DNA of 64,000 bases from Halomonas fontilapidosi. GTDB taxonomy: Bacteria; Pseudomonadota; Gammaproteobacteria; Pseudomonadales; Halomonadaceae. Where the stretch lies: contig NZ_JACHXQ010000002.1 in the NCBI RefSeq assembly GCF_014192285.1, positions 34,968 to 98,967 on the forward strand, in the 5' to 3' direction. Both the position numbers and the translations under genes were made by a program. The notes under the pieces are model-generated. The model was not told the DNA's origin. It saw nothing but the letters and a program-made list of their open reading frames with translations, and did no database searches. Shown here piece after piece: positions 54,420 to 62,668 of the stretch; the stretch's first letter is position 1; every line of letters begins with the position of its first letter.

Positions 54420-55318
54420 CACGGACCTCCTTCGCCGTCATCAGCGTCAGGGTAGAGGGCTTCCATGCGCCGCCGCCGGGCCTCTTCCTCGACTTCCATG
54501 TAGCCACGGATACGCTCGGTGAGCACGGCGGGCGGGGGCACGGGCACCATCTTGGTCCGCAGCAGGCTCGCGCCCTCGGCGCTGTAGCTGTATTTCTGGG
54601 AATAGGTAGCATCCACCTGGGTGGTCTGCACGGAAGTATTGCTGCGATAGGACTTCGATCGCTTAACCCCCGGCGGCCAGGTCAACCCGACCCGGGTGCT
54701 GCGGCCGGAACTGCGCTGTCGGTCGCTGGTGGCGTTCGAGGTAGTGCGCTCGTAGGCCCGCTCACGGGTCATGCGGATGGCGATCTTGACCTCGATGATG
54801 GTGTCGACGAACTGATAGAAAGTGGGCGTGAAGCCGAGCTCCATCATCGACAGGCGCGTCGGTACCCGTATCACCTTTTCGGCCAGCCTCTCCCCTCCTA
54901 CCTGGGTGTCCAGCGCGTTGGAGATATCGGCGTTCGCTGAGGTATCGCGGCTGAAGTTTCTGAGCGGTTGCACGGCGCTTGCGCTGCTGCCCTCGGCCTT
55001 GGCCATCTCCTCGATGATCTCGAGGACGACCTCCTTGAGCCGAATCGAGTCCTCGTCCAGCGCCCCGGTGAGGGAATCGTCGAAGATGGCGTAGTAGAGC
55101 GCCTGCTCGACGGTCATGTACTCATAACCAAAGAAGACGCGACTGTCGTCGAAGGTCTGGTTGCCTCGGCTATCGATCACCGACTGCAGACCGCCCATCA
55201 TCTCGGCGGTGCGCATCGAGCTCTGATCGAGCTGATACTGGCTATCCGCGATGGCGAAGGCCATGTCGCGGATCATATCCCCCATGGGAACGTCGAGAAG
55301 GTCCTGTCCAATGCTCAT
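54419..55318 (-). CDS. shared-core family protein with helical insertion (cluster gene 5)
   Basis: A 299-residue protein that starts MSIGQDLLDVPMGDMIRDM like gene 6. It has AIADSQYQLD (22-31), an extra ~110-residue helical insertion (45-155), MELGFTPTFYQF (159-170), IEVKIAIRM (175-183), a Ser/Thr/Arg-rich stretch, YSYSAEGASLL (243-253), MVPVPPPAVL (257-266) and a charged C-terminal helix. Genes 5 and 6 look like a tandem duplication. There is no export signal. The stop overlaps the gene 6 start. Confidence 0.86.
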   Translation of the reverse strand: MSIGQDLLDVPMGDMIRDMAFAIADSQYQLDQSSMRTAEMMGGLQSVIDSRGNQTFDDSRVFFGYEYMTVEQALYYAIFDDSLTGALDEDSIRLKEVVLEIIEEMAKAEGSSASAVQPLRNFSRDTSANADISNALDTQVGGERLAEKVIRVPTRLSMMELGFTPTFYQFVDTIIEVKIAIRMTRERAYERTTSNATSDRQRSSGRSTRVGLTWPPGVKRSKSYRSNTSVQTTQVDATYSQKYSYSAEGASLLRTKMVPVPPPAVLTERIRGYMEVEEEARRRRMEALYPDADDGEGGP

Positions 55319-55354
55319 GGTCGTTCTCCTTTATTGTTGACCGGTGCGGCCAGC

Positions 55355-55828
55355 TCACTCGCTGTCGGCGTCGGCATTGCGCTGCTGGCGCAGGAGCGCC
55401 ATGAACTGCTCGGGCGGGGGCAGCGACACCAGCCGGGCCGCGATGGATGACATGCCGGAGGCCTCCATGGCGTACTTCCTGGCGTAGCTGACCGAGACGG
55501 TGGCGGCCGCCATGTAGACCCCGGTGTTGACGCCGCCGGTCACAGAGGCACCGATCGAGGTATCGGTCGACTCGCTCACGGTGAAGCTGAGCCGCGCCTC
55601 GACAGTCGCCTCGGTGTAGGCGTAGAAGCTCGGCGTGAAGCCCAGCGCCAGCAGGTTGTAGGTCTCTCCGCCGACCTCGACTTCCGTCTCCCCCATCACC
55701 TTGGCCATCTCCACGGCATTGCGATCAAGGGCGAACTGCCCCTCGGCGATGGCCATGCCGAGACGTTCGACGATCTGCGGAAGCGGCGCCGTGACCAGGG
55801 CACGGGTCGTCTGGGTCCCGGCACTCAT
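55355..55828 (-). CDS. shared-core family protein, smallest member (cluster gene 4)
   Basis: A 157-residue protein giving the most compact version of the core: helix AIAEGQFALD (26-35), LLALGFTPSFYAY (59-71), VEARLSFTVSES (76-87), Gly/Thr/Val-rich beta segment (88-118), RKYAMEASGM, LVSLPPPEQF (133-142) and a short helix. No signal peptide. It overlaps gene 3 by ATGA and is 36 bp before gene 5. Confidence 0.86.
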   Translation of the reverse strand: MSAGTQTTRALVTAPLPQIVERLGMAIAEGQFALDRNAVEMAKVMGETEVEVGGETYNLLALGFTPSFYAYTEATVEARLSFTVSESTDTSIGASVTGGVNTGVYMAAATVSVSYARKYAMEASGMSSIAARLVSLPPPEQFMALLRQQRNADADSE

Positions 55829-57561
55829 GAGCGACGCTCCCGCTGCAGGGCGTGAATCGCCTCGACGAAAAGTTCAGGCGCCGGCACGGAGGCCAACCGG
55901 GCGGAGATCTGGCTGTTGCCGGTCACCGCCATGTTGAACTGCCGAGACTCCCGCTTGTCCACGCTGATGCCGATCGCCACGGCGGTGCTCGAGCCCTCGC
56001 GACTCTCGACCTGGCGTGACCGCGAGCGAGAGAACTGCTGGGTTACGGTGAGCCCCTCGCTGCCCGTCAGCTCGAGCTGTTCGCTGGTGGCGCTGAACAG
56101 CTTGACCTCATAGGTATCGCTGGCGCGCATCACCTCGACGACATGACCCAGCTGGTTGGCGCGCAATGAGCCGGTGGCATTAAGGGCTGCCGCCAGGTGG
56201 TGCGCATAGGCCTCGGCGGCATTGTCCGCATGCCCCGCCACGGCCGCGCCGTTGAGCCCGAACGCCTGCCCCTCGACGGTGACGGAGAACGCCGACAGGT
56301 CGGGCGAGGTCGGTTGCCACAGGAACACGAATCCGTTGCCGTCGCCTCCGTCCTGCCGGTCGGGCGCGACCCCGTCCAGCACGGCACTGCCCCCGCTGCG
56401 CAGCGAAAGCCAGTAGTAGTCGCGTTCAGGGGTCATGATCCAGGTGATCCGCCAGTCCTGATTCGGCGTGCCGTCATCATCGTTGGCGCGCGCCGCTCGC
56501 TGCTCGCCCTGGCTGTCCACCAGATCGATCTGGCTTTCGCGGACGCCGTTGGCGATGAGGAACTGCTTGACGAAACGTCCCCGCTCGCGGCCCAGCTCGA
56601 GATTCTTGGTGGCGGATCCCTGCCGATCGGTCATGCCTTCGAGTCGAATTTGAGTGCCCATGTCAGCAAAGCTGCGCGCGAGTACGGTCAGCGCACGCCG
56701 ATCTTCCTCGCTGCGAAACTCCGCCTTGCCGGTGTCGAAGTAGACGCCGAAGCTAGGCTCTCCCGCCTCATAAGGTGGGTGAAGTTTCGTGGTGAAACCA
56801 CCGGCCGCGTCGACCTGGCTCTTGACGTGCTCGGCATAGGCCTCGAGGCCCGCCTGGGCACTGGTCGAAACCGTCGTACCGCTATTCAGTACATAGTCGG
56901 TGTCGGCATTGTCGCGGATGGCGATCAGGCCGTTGGCCGTGGCGGTGAAGGTGAAAGCCACCGAGCGGGAGGTCGTCATGACCTGGTGGCCGGGGGCATC
57001 GCTGGAAATGGCCAGGGTGTTCGCCGGTGGCGAATAGACCATCGCCTCGACCCCCTGCCCGCCGACCAGCTGATCGCGCAGGCTGCCGAGACGGACGCGC
57101 GGCGCCTGGCCGGAGGGCACGACCTGGGTTCCGTTTACCGAGAGCGTACCGGTCGCATCGGCGCGATACTCGAGCCGAGCCTGACGTGTCTCGACCCGCG
57201 TACCGCTCTCACTCTCCGATTGGGAGGCCGACGCCGAGGCGCTCTGCTGGCGAGTATCGCCCAGGCTGGCGTTGGCAGAGAAACCAAACTCGTCGCGCTT
57301 GCCCACCTCGAGGCGCAGCTGCAGGGACACCGAGACATCGGCATGCTGATAGTGGTAGAAGGCGGGCATCAAGCCCAGTTCCAGCAGCGAGCGCTCACCC
57401 AGGGAGTCTTGAACCTCGGTAAAGGCCTGCATCTGGCGCACCGAGTTGTCGTCCAGTTCCTTCTGCGCCTTGGCGATGCCCAGCCCGAGTTCCTTGATGA
57501 ACTCGGCCACGCTGGCATCCGCCAGCACCTCGCCAGGCGTCATGCCGTCGTAGTTGGCCAT
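55825..57561 (-). CDS. shared-core family protein split by an OmpA-like module (cluster gene 3)
   Basis: A 578-residue protein. The core begins normally: GLGIAKAQKELD (26-37), LLELGLMPAFYHY (59-71), VSVSLQLRLE (76-85) and a Ser-rich stretch (99-120). A ~390-residue insertion follows, with an OmpA-like domain at about 270-378 (YFDTGKAEF, then EGMTDRQGSATKNLELGRERG). Two segments with AYAEHVKSQV and AYAHHLAAAL (241-250, 451-460) flank it and look like duplicated units. The core resumes at about 505 with a second Ser-rich part and ends RLASVPAPELF (555-565). The OmpA module has no signal peptide, so normal periplasmic anchoring is not evident. GGAGGTGACATGAC precedes the ATG. Confidence 0.87.
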   Translation of the reverse strand: MANYDGMTPGEVLADASVAEFIKELGLGIAKAQKELDDNSVRQMQAFTEVQDSLGERSLLELGLMPAFYHYQHADVSVSLQLRLEVGKRDEFGFSANASLGDTRQQSASASASQSESESGTRVETRQARLEYRADATGTLSVNGTQVVPSGQAPRVRLGSLRDQLVGGQGVEAMVYSPPANTLAISSDAPGHQVMTTSRSVAFTFTATANGLIAIRDNADTDYVLNSGTTVSTSAQAGLEAYAEHVKSQVDAAGGFTTKLHPPYEAGEPSFGVYFDTGKAEFRSEEDRRALTVLARSFADMGTQIRLEGMTDRQGSATKNLELGRERGRFVKQFLIANGVRESQIDLVDSQGEQRAARANDDDGTPNQDWRITWIMTPERDYYWLSLRSGGSAVLDGVAPDRQDGGDGNGFVFLWQPTSPDLSAFSVTVEGQAFGLNGAAVAGHADNAAEAYAHHLAAALNATGSLRANQLGHVVEVMRASDTYEVKLFSATSEQLELTGSEGLTVTQQFSRSRSRQVESREGSSTAVAIGISVDKRESRQFNMAVTGNSQISARLASVPAPELFVEAIHALQRERRS

Positions 57562-57562
57562 G

Positions 57563-58147
57563 TCATGTCACCTCCTGTCGGGAGAGGTCGGGCGGCAAGG
57601 TTGCCCTGCGCGCCAGATCGGGCCGCACCCTGGCGCGGCGAACGGTGTAGTAGCCGTGGCGAGACAGCGCCTCGGAGAGCGTCTGGGCGGTGATGGTCAG
57701 CGCTCGCCGCCGCCAGGCCTGGAGTTCGGCGGCCAGCGCAAGCCGGTCGGGACGGGCGATGGCCACCGCCTGTTCCAGATGATGGTCGGCCTCGTCCTCA
57801 CGCCCGAGGAACAGCAGCAGGACGGCGCGGCGCAGCGTCAGGGTGGCGTAATCGCGCCGCTGCAGAGGGGAAGGCGTTCCACGCCGCTCGAGTTCCTCGC
57901 AGGCGGCAATAGTGAGCGCCAGCGCATCGCCATGCCGGCCCTGGCGCTCAAGGCTCTCGAGGATGCAATCGGTATAGTGGCGAGCGAAGGGCGTCGGCGC
58001 CGCCATCTCACCGGCCAGTCGCAGTGACGTCCGATAGAGCTCCAAGGCACGCGCGTGGTCGCCGGCCAGCGCCGCAAGCTTGCCTTTCTCCGCGATGGCC
58101 AGGTGCTGAAGGTGCGGCGACCCACGCTCGAGCTTCGTTGCTGTCAT
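57563..58147 (-). CDS. TPR-like helical protein (cluster gene 2)
   Basis: A 194-residue helical protein with tetratricopeptide-like spacing (KGKLAALAGDHARALELYRTSLRLA, then LERQGRHGDALALTIAACEEL and LLLFLGREDEADHHLEQAV; each about 34-40 residues). It is likely a protein-interaction adaptor. Its start overlaps the stop of gene 1 (ATGA), and gene 3 follows within two bases. Confidence 0.8.
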   Translation of the reverse strand: MTATKLERGSPHLQHLAIAEKGKLAALAGDHARALELYRTSLRLAGEMAAPTPFARHYTDCILESLERQGRHGDALALTIAACEELERRGTPSPLQRRDYATLTLRRAVLLLFLGREDEADHHLEQAVAIARPDRLALAAELQAWRRRALTITAQTLSEALSRHGYYTVRRARVRPDLARRATLPPDLSRQEVT

Positions 58148-59241
58148 GTCTTGTCTCCGGGGGTAGGAGCCGCATCGACGAAGCGGGTCCGAGCGCCGGC
58201 CGCGGCCAGCTCATGGGCCAGCATCCTGGCTTCCAGGTCCGACAGGTCGGCCACGATGAGAGAGGGGATCCGCACCGTCTCCTCCAACCCGAAACGGGCC
58301 AGCACGGCGTTCAGCCGAGCCGTATCTCGGGCGGCCAGCAGCTCGATGCCCGCACGCCCGAAGCCGCTCGGCTCGCTGTCAACCGACAGCCCCAGCGCGT
58401 GTGCCTCATCGAGACATTGTCGTGCGTAAGCCTCGTCGCGGGCCTCGGCCAGGGCAAGAGGAGGATGGGCAAGCACGCGGGGCGCCACGTGAGGCGGAAT
58501 GCCGAAGCACTCCTCGAGCCAGGCCAACACGCCTTTGGAGGGCGACGCCTGAGCGGTCAGGACAAGATCCCAGCGCATGAGCGCGCGATTCACCAGCCGC
58601 ATACCGCCCTCCCGCCCGAGAGAGGACCAGAGCGACCGCGCCTCGGCGTAAGACAGACCGAGCGGATGCCATCCCGGACGGAGCGTCTGCTCCTTCTCGC
58701 GCAGACGCGCCTTAAGCCAGGCCGGCACGCTGGCATTCGGGGCGAGATACAGATCGAAAGGCCCCGCGTCGCTGGGGGCCCGGGTGACCTGAGCGCCCTC
58801 GCCGAGCCGTCGTGAAAGACTCTCCACCGCCGCCGCTCCGACACCACCCAGCACCACGCCCGGCGGCGTTGCCAGCAGTCCAAAGGCGCGCTGGGCCGAG
58901 ACCCCGAGAAAGTCGGCGAGTGACTCGGTTACGGCGGCGATGCGCGCAACATCCTGGACCTGAACGGCCACGTCGAGGGAAGTTTCGACCGGCGCCGCCT
59001 CTCCGTCGGGGGCCACGCGAGATTCCAGGCCCAGCGATGCCAGCAGACGGTCGAGAGCCGTGGCGGTATCGGCGTCGAGGTCATCGACAAGGACGCTCGG
59101 GGCTCGGAAGATGGCTTCGGCCACCTCGGCAACGGGTCTGGCGAGACCGTCGGCAACGGCGCGCAGCGCGGAAGGCGACACGTCACCGGGCGAGGTGACG
59201 ACCACCTGGTGACGTGCGTGAGGCAAGGCCGAGCGTGGCAT
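58144..59241 (-). CDS. protein made of L7/L12-like repeats (cluster gene 1)
   Basis: A 365-residue protein with at least four internal repeats of ~65-70 residues, at about 12-77, 89-155, 226-290 and 299-356, plus a divergent one at about 162-225. Each has a beta strand (QVVVTSP, DVAVQVQ, DLVLTAQ, ELLAARD), a helix, an A-x-x-L-hydrophobic helix with P-P (LLATPPGVV, VLAHPPLAL), then an Ala/Leu helix ending in a Gly-x-x-V strand. This resembles the C-terminal domain of ribosomal protein L7/L12. No known family recognised. The ATG at 59241 is preceded by AAGGAG. First gene of the operon. Confidence 0.78.
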   Translation of the reverse strand: MPRSALPHARHQVVVTSPGDVSPSALRAVADGLARPVAEVAEAIFRAPSVLVDDLDADTATALDRLLASLGLESRVAPDGEAAPVETSLDVAVQVQDVARIAAVTESLADFLGVSAQRAFGLLATPPGVVLGGVGAAAVESLSRRLGEGAQVTRAPSDAGPFDLYLAPNASVPAWLKARLREKEQTLRPGWHPLGLSYAEARSLWSSLGREGGMRLVNRALMRWDLVLTAQASPSKGVLAWLEECFGIPPHVAPRVLAHPPLALAEARDEAYARQCLDEAHALGLSVDSEPSGFGRAGIELLAARDTARLNAVLARFGLEETVRIPSLIVADLSDLEARMLAHELAAAGARTRFVDAAPTPGDKT

Positions 59242-59355
59242 CACCGTGCTCCTTCCACGCGGACAACGTGGTAATGGGGGAAGGACGCCTCGGAAATCGC
59301 ATGACCCTGACGGTCATCGGCGAGACGGGGCGCCGAATCAGCTAATCATGCTTTG

Positions 59356-59385
59356 AAGCTAAGCTGAGGGAATCAGATCCGTCAA
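59356..59385 (-). promoter_or_regulatory. possible promoter of the ten-gene operon
   Basis: On the minus strand: -35 TTGACG (59385-59380), then 17-18 bp to a poor -10 (TTAGCT or TAGCTT). It is 115 bp before the first gene. Only the -35 is convincing. Confidence 0.3.
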
Positions 59386-59411
59386 ACTCAAATGGGCGGA
59401 GCGATCATGCC

Positions 59412-60434
59412 CTACTGTTCAGATTCTTCAGACCACCCTGGCACGCCCCGCCGAATACGGAGCGAGAAGTCGTGGGCGTCATGGGCCTGCCGTGCGCGCC
59501 GGGTAATATCGCCGAGGCGGCGCAGTTCGCTCAGGGAGTAGCCGGGCACCAGCCCGCCACGGTCATGAATGTAGCCGGGCAGCAGGCCGCTGAGCAGCAG
59601 GCGGTGGTCAAGCGGGAGCCCCTCGATGATCTGGCGCATCATGGCGAACACCAGGGTCGTGCAGTTGGCGGTGATGGTGTGATAGAAGCGGGGCTCGCGC
59701 TCCAGATCATTGGCCGCCCCCACCAGGGCCAGCAGCAGCTCGCGCCGCGCGTCGGGCGAAAGCGTGACATGGTAGAGGGTGACGCGCTCGCCGCGCACGT
59801 TGCTGCGCAGTCGCAACACATCGCGTTCGTCGGCGGCGATGATCGCCAACTCGTACTGCTTGAAGAAGCCAGCGATCTCCGAGAAGCGCTCGTGGCGCTC
59901 ACGACGCACTTCGACCGAAAAGGCCACGAAGTCGTCATCGGCCGGCCCTTCACCGGAAAAGCCGAAGGAAACCAGCACGTGAGCGATGCCCGGCCGCCCC
60001 CAACTCGACACGAACAGGTCGACCGATTGCAGGCGGTGCAGGTCATAGACACGCCGCTCCCAGCCCCCGCGGGCCTCGGTCGGTGTCTGCCAGTCGAAGT
60101 GACGCACCCGGTGCAGGATCAACCGCTGCCCCTCGACGTCCCCCGTTGCCAGGTGGGCGACATCCTCGGCCCACGCCAGGTCTTTCGCCGGCCTCAGTCG
60201 CCGCCACCAGGCCAACAGCGCAGTCGTCTGCACCGCCATGCCGGCAAGCGGCCCCAGCCGCGCGCCCTGCCAGGCCAGCCACAACCATACACTCCCCGCC
60301 AGCAGCCAGAGACCCGCCATCAGCCACCGCCCGGGCCGCAGTAGTGACAGGCGATGGCCCAGGGCCAGCGCGCCCCAGAGAGTGGCGAGCAGCAGCACCA
60401 GGCGCAAAAGACCATCCAGCAGCGCCATGACCAT
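59412..60434 (-). CDS. DUF4105 (Lnb N-terminal-like) membrane protein
   Basis: A protein of about 340 residues with two or three N-terminal membrane helices (within 1-75) followed by a periplasmic DUF4105 domain: WGRPGIAHVLVSFGF, HVTLSPDARRELLLAL, FYHTITANCTTLVFAMMRQ (the family's conserved Asn-Cys-Thr) and RGLVPGY-like GGLVPGYSL. The Cys in NCTT is the candidate nucleophile; the family is related to lipoprotein-modifying Lnb. Four in-frame ATGs lie close together; 60434 has the best spacing from GAGGA. Confidence 0.87.
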   Translation of the reverse strand: MVMALLDGLLRLVLLLATLWGALALGHRLSLLRPGRWLMAGLWLLAGSVWLWLAWQGARLGPLAGMAVQTTALLAWWRRLRPAKDLAWAEDVAHLATGDVEGQRLILHRVRHFDWQTPTEARGGWERRVYDLHRLQSVDLFVSSWGRPGIAHVLVSFGFSGEGPADDDFVAFSVEVRRERHERFSEIAGFFKQYELAIIAADERDVLRLRSNVRGERVTLYHVTLSPDARRELLLALVGAANDLEREPRFYHTITANCTTLVFAMMRQIIEGLPLDHRLLLSGLLPGYIHDRGGLVPGYSLSELRRLGDITRRARQAHDAHDFSLRIRRGVPGWSEESEQ

Positions 60435-60510
60435 CATCGTCCTCGCACGCAAAATAGCGCGAGACTACCACCGCCGGCCGTGCCGGATGTCAAGCCGGGG
60501 AAGCGATGGC

Positions 60511-61485
60511 TCAGACGCCAGTCAGCCAGCCGGCGAACCCCTCCAGGTCATCATCGAGATCACCGCGGGTTACCTGCTTGTAGAGCCGTTGCAGCCGGGC
60601 GGTCAGTGACGCCTCGGCGATAGGCTGACCGGGCGGAGGCGCACCGGCCCGGGCGCCGATGTGCCGGCCATCGAGCTCGCGTAACGGCAGCAACTCGGCG
60701 GCGGTCCCGGTAACGAAGGCTTCGTCGGCGGTATAGAGCTCGTCGCGGGTAATACGCCGTTCCTGCACCTCGATGTTCAGCACCTCGCGGGCCAGGCGGA
60801 TCACGCTGTCGCGGGTGATGCCCTGCAGGCAGGACGTCACTTCCGGGGTATGCAGCACGCCATCGCGCAACAGGAAGACATTGGCCGCCGAGGCCTCGGC
60901 GACATAGCCCTCCGGGTCGAGCATGATCGTTTCGTCGAAGCCCGCCTTCACCGCCGTGTTGAGCGCCAGTATCGAGTTGACGTAGTTGCCGTTGGTCTTG
61001 GCCCGGCAAAGGCTGATGTTGACGTGATGGCGCGCCCAGGAGGAGGTCAACGCGCGAAGACCGATGGCGGCAGCCTCGGGCGACACATAGTCACCCAGAT
61101 CCCAGGCAGCGATCATCACATGGACGGTCAGCCCTTTCGCTCTGAGTCCCAGCCCCTCGGCGCCGAGGTAGACCGTCGGCTTGAGGTAGGCGTTGGTCAG
61201 TCCGTTGCGCGTCAGGCATTGGCGCTGGGCCTGAATCAAGGTTTCGTCATCAAAAGATAACGGTATATCAAGGGCGTGGGCGCTATCCAGCAGCCGCCGC
61301 GTGTGCTCCGCCACCCGGAAGAGGTGCGTGCCCTGCGGACCGTTATAGGCGCGCACGCCCTCGAAGCAGCCCATGCCGTAGTGCAGGCTATGGGTCAGCA
61401 TATGGGTGTGGGCGTCACGCCACGGCAACCATTCGCCGTCGTGCCAGATCCAGCCGTCGCGATCATAGAGCGGTGTCATGGGCAT
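60511..61485 (-). CDS. ilvE: branched-chain amino acid aminotransferase
   Basis: PLP enzyme exchanging amino groups between Leu/Ile/Val and 2-oxoglutarate. The 324-residue protein has the class IV pattern: HSLHYGMGCFEGVRAY, LKPTVYLG, the Lys in CRAKTNGNYVNS, the phosphate-contacting EASAANVFL and CLQGITRDSVI, and a final GTAAELLPL. It is co-directional with the three genes upstream. A D-amino-acid aminotransferase role is less likely given the length. Confidence 0.93.
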   Translation of the reverse strand: MPMTPLYDRDGWIWHDGEWLPWRDAHTHMLTHSLHYGMGCFEGVRAYNGPQGTHLFRVAEHTRRLLDSAHALDIPLSFDDETLIQAQRQCLTRNGLTNAYLKPTVYLGAEGLGLRAKGLTVHVMIAAWDLGDYVSPEAAAIGLRALTSSWARHHVNISLCRAKTNGNYVNSILALNTAVKAGFDETIMLDPEGYVAEASAANVFLLRDGVLHTPEVTSCLQGITRDSVIRLAREVLNIEVQERRITRDELYTADEAFVTGTAAELLPLRELDGRHIGARAGAPPPGQPIAEASLTARLQRLYKQVTRGDLDDDLEGFAGWLTGV

Positions 61486-61522
61486 GCGTTCCTGTCATGA
61501 AAAGAGTCATCGAAAACGCGGA

Positions 61523-62668
61523 TCAGAGCCTTCCGGCCGCGGCCCAGGCCGCGCGCCAGCCGTCGATCAACGCGCGCTGATGGGGTTGCAGGGCCTGGTA
61601 GGCCCAGGCGGCAATCTCATCGTTCTGGGGGTCGGGCACCGCAATCTCGCTGTCAGCAAGTGTCTGGATCACCGCATGACCGCATAGCGGCACATAGCCT
61701 TCCGAGTAACCGCCCTCGTGAATCATCACCAGCCGACCCTGAGAGACGCGCTCAGCCAGCTCCCGAAGTTGGCGGGTCATGCCTGCGAAGGCTGCGCTAT
61801 TGAGCAGCATCTTGCCCAGCGGATCCTTGCCGCAGGCGTCGTAACCACAGGCCACCACAATCAGCTCGGGCGCGAAGGCCTCGAGCGCCGGCAGCACCAG
61901 CTCGGACATGGCGTATTCGTAGGCCCCTAGCCCACAACCGGGGGGCAGCGGCAAGTTGAGGCAGGCGCCCTCGCCGGCCCCCTCTCCCTGCTCCTCGAAT
62001 GTCCCGGTGTCCAACGGGAAGTTGCCCGCCTGGTGGACAGAGACCGTGAACACGTCGGGATCCGCATAGAAGGCCGCCTGCTGGCCGTTGCCGTGGTGCA
62101 CGTCCCAGTCGAGAATCGCCACGCGCCCCACCTGGCCCAAGGCATGCGCCCGCATGACGGCTACCGGAATGTTGCCCAACAGGCAGAAGCCGCGCCCGAG
62201 ATCCGCCTCGGCGTGGTGCCCGGGGGGACGACAGAGCGCGTAGGCCGTCGCCAGCTCACCGCTGGCCACCGCCTCCACCGCGGCAATGGCCAGGCCCGCC
62301 GACTGGCGAGCCGCGGCCAGGCTACCCGGGGTATAGGGGGCGCAGTCGCCTCCGTCCCCCCCGCGGGCACGATCGCCCGCTTCCAGCGCCTCCAGATAGC
62401 GCGCCGTGTGAAAGCGCTCGAGATCCCTGCGACTGGCCGGGGGGGGCTTGACCACTGAAAGCGCGTCGATCAGGCCGGAGACCTCGAGCAGATTCTTCAA
62501 CCGCCGCTTGCTCTCGGGACTCTCCGAGGCCGACTGCGGCTGAAGGAACTCGCCGGGCGCGGAAAAGACCCCGATGGCGCCTGGATCGTGCCAGAAGCAG
62601 CGCTCGTGCCAGAAGAACCCTGCGGCCGCCGGACCGCCGGCCGGCGTTGCGTTTCGATCCGCCGTCAT
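61523..62668 (-). CDS. class II histone deacetylase-like amidohydrolase
   Basis: A 381-residue zinc-dependent deacetylase of the HDAC/acetylpolyamine amidohydrolase superfamily. Motifs: RPPGHHAEADLGRGFCLLGN (catalytic His pair), DWDVHHGNG (zinc Asp/His), GYDACGKDPLGKM (second zinc Asp) and HEGGYSEGY. Bacterial members act on acetylated polyamines or other N-acyl small molecules. The start at 62668 (ATGA overlap with the next gene, AGGAGG upstream) is chosen over one six codons earlier. Confidence 0.93.
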   Translation of the reverse strand: MTADRNATPAGGPAAAGFFWHERCFWHDPGAIGVFSAPGEFLQPQSASESPESKRRLKNLLEVSGLIDALSVVKPPPASRRDLERFHTARYLEALEAGDRARGGDGGDCAPYTPGSLAAARQSAGLAIAAVEAVASGELATAYALCRPPGHHAEADLGRGFCLLGNIPVAVMRAHALGQVGRVAILDWDVHHGNGQQAAFYADPDVFTVSVHQAGNFPLDTGTFEEQGEGAGEGACLNLPLPPGCGLGAYEYAMSELVLPALEAFAPELIVVACGYDACGKDPLGKMLLNSAAFAGMTRQLRELAERVSQGRLVMIHEGGYSEGYVPLCGHAVIQTLADSEIAVPDPQNDEIAAWAYQALQPHQRALIDGWRAAWAAAGRL

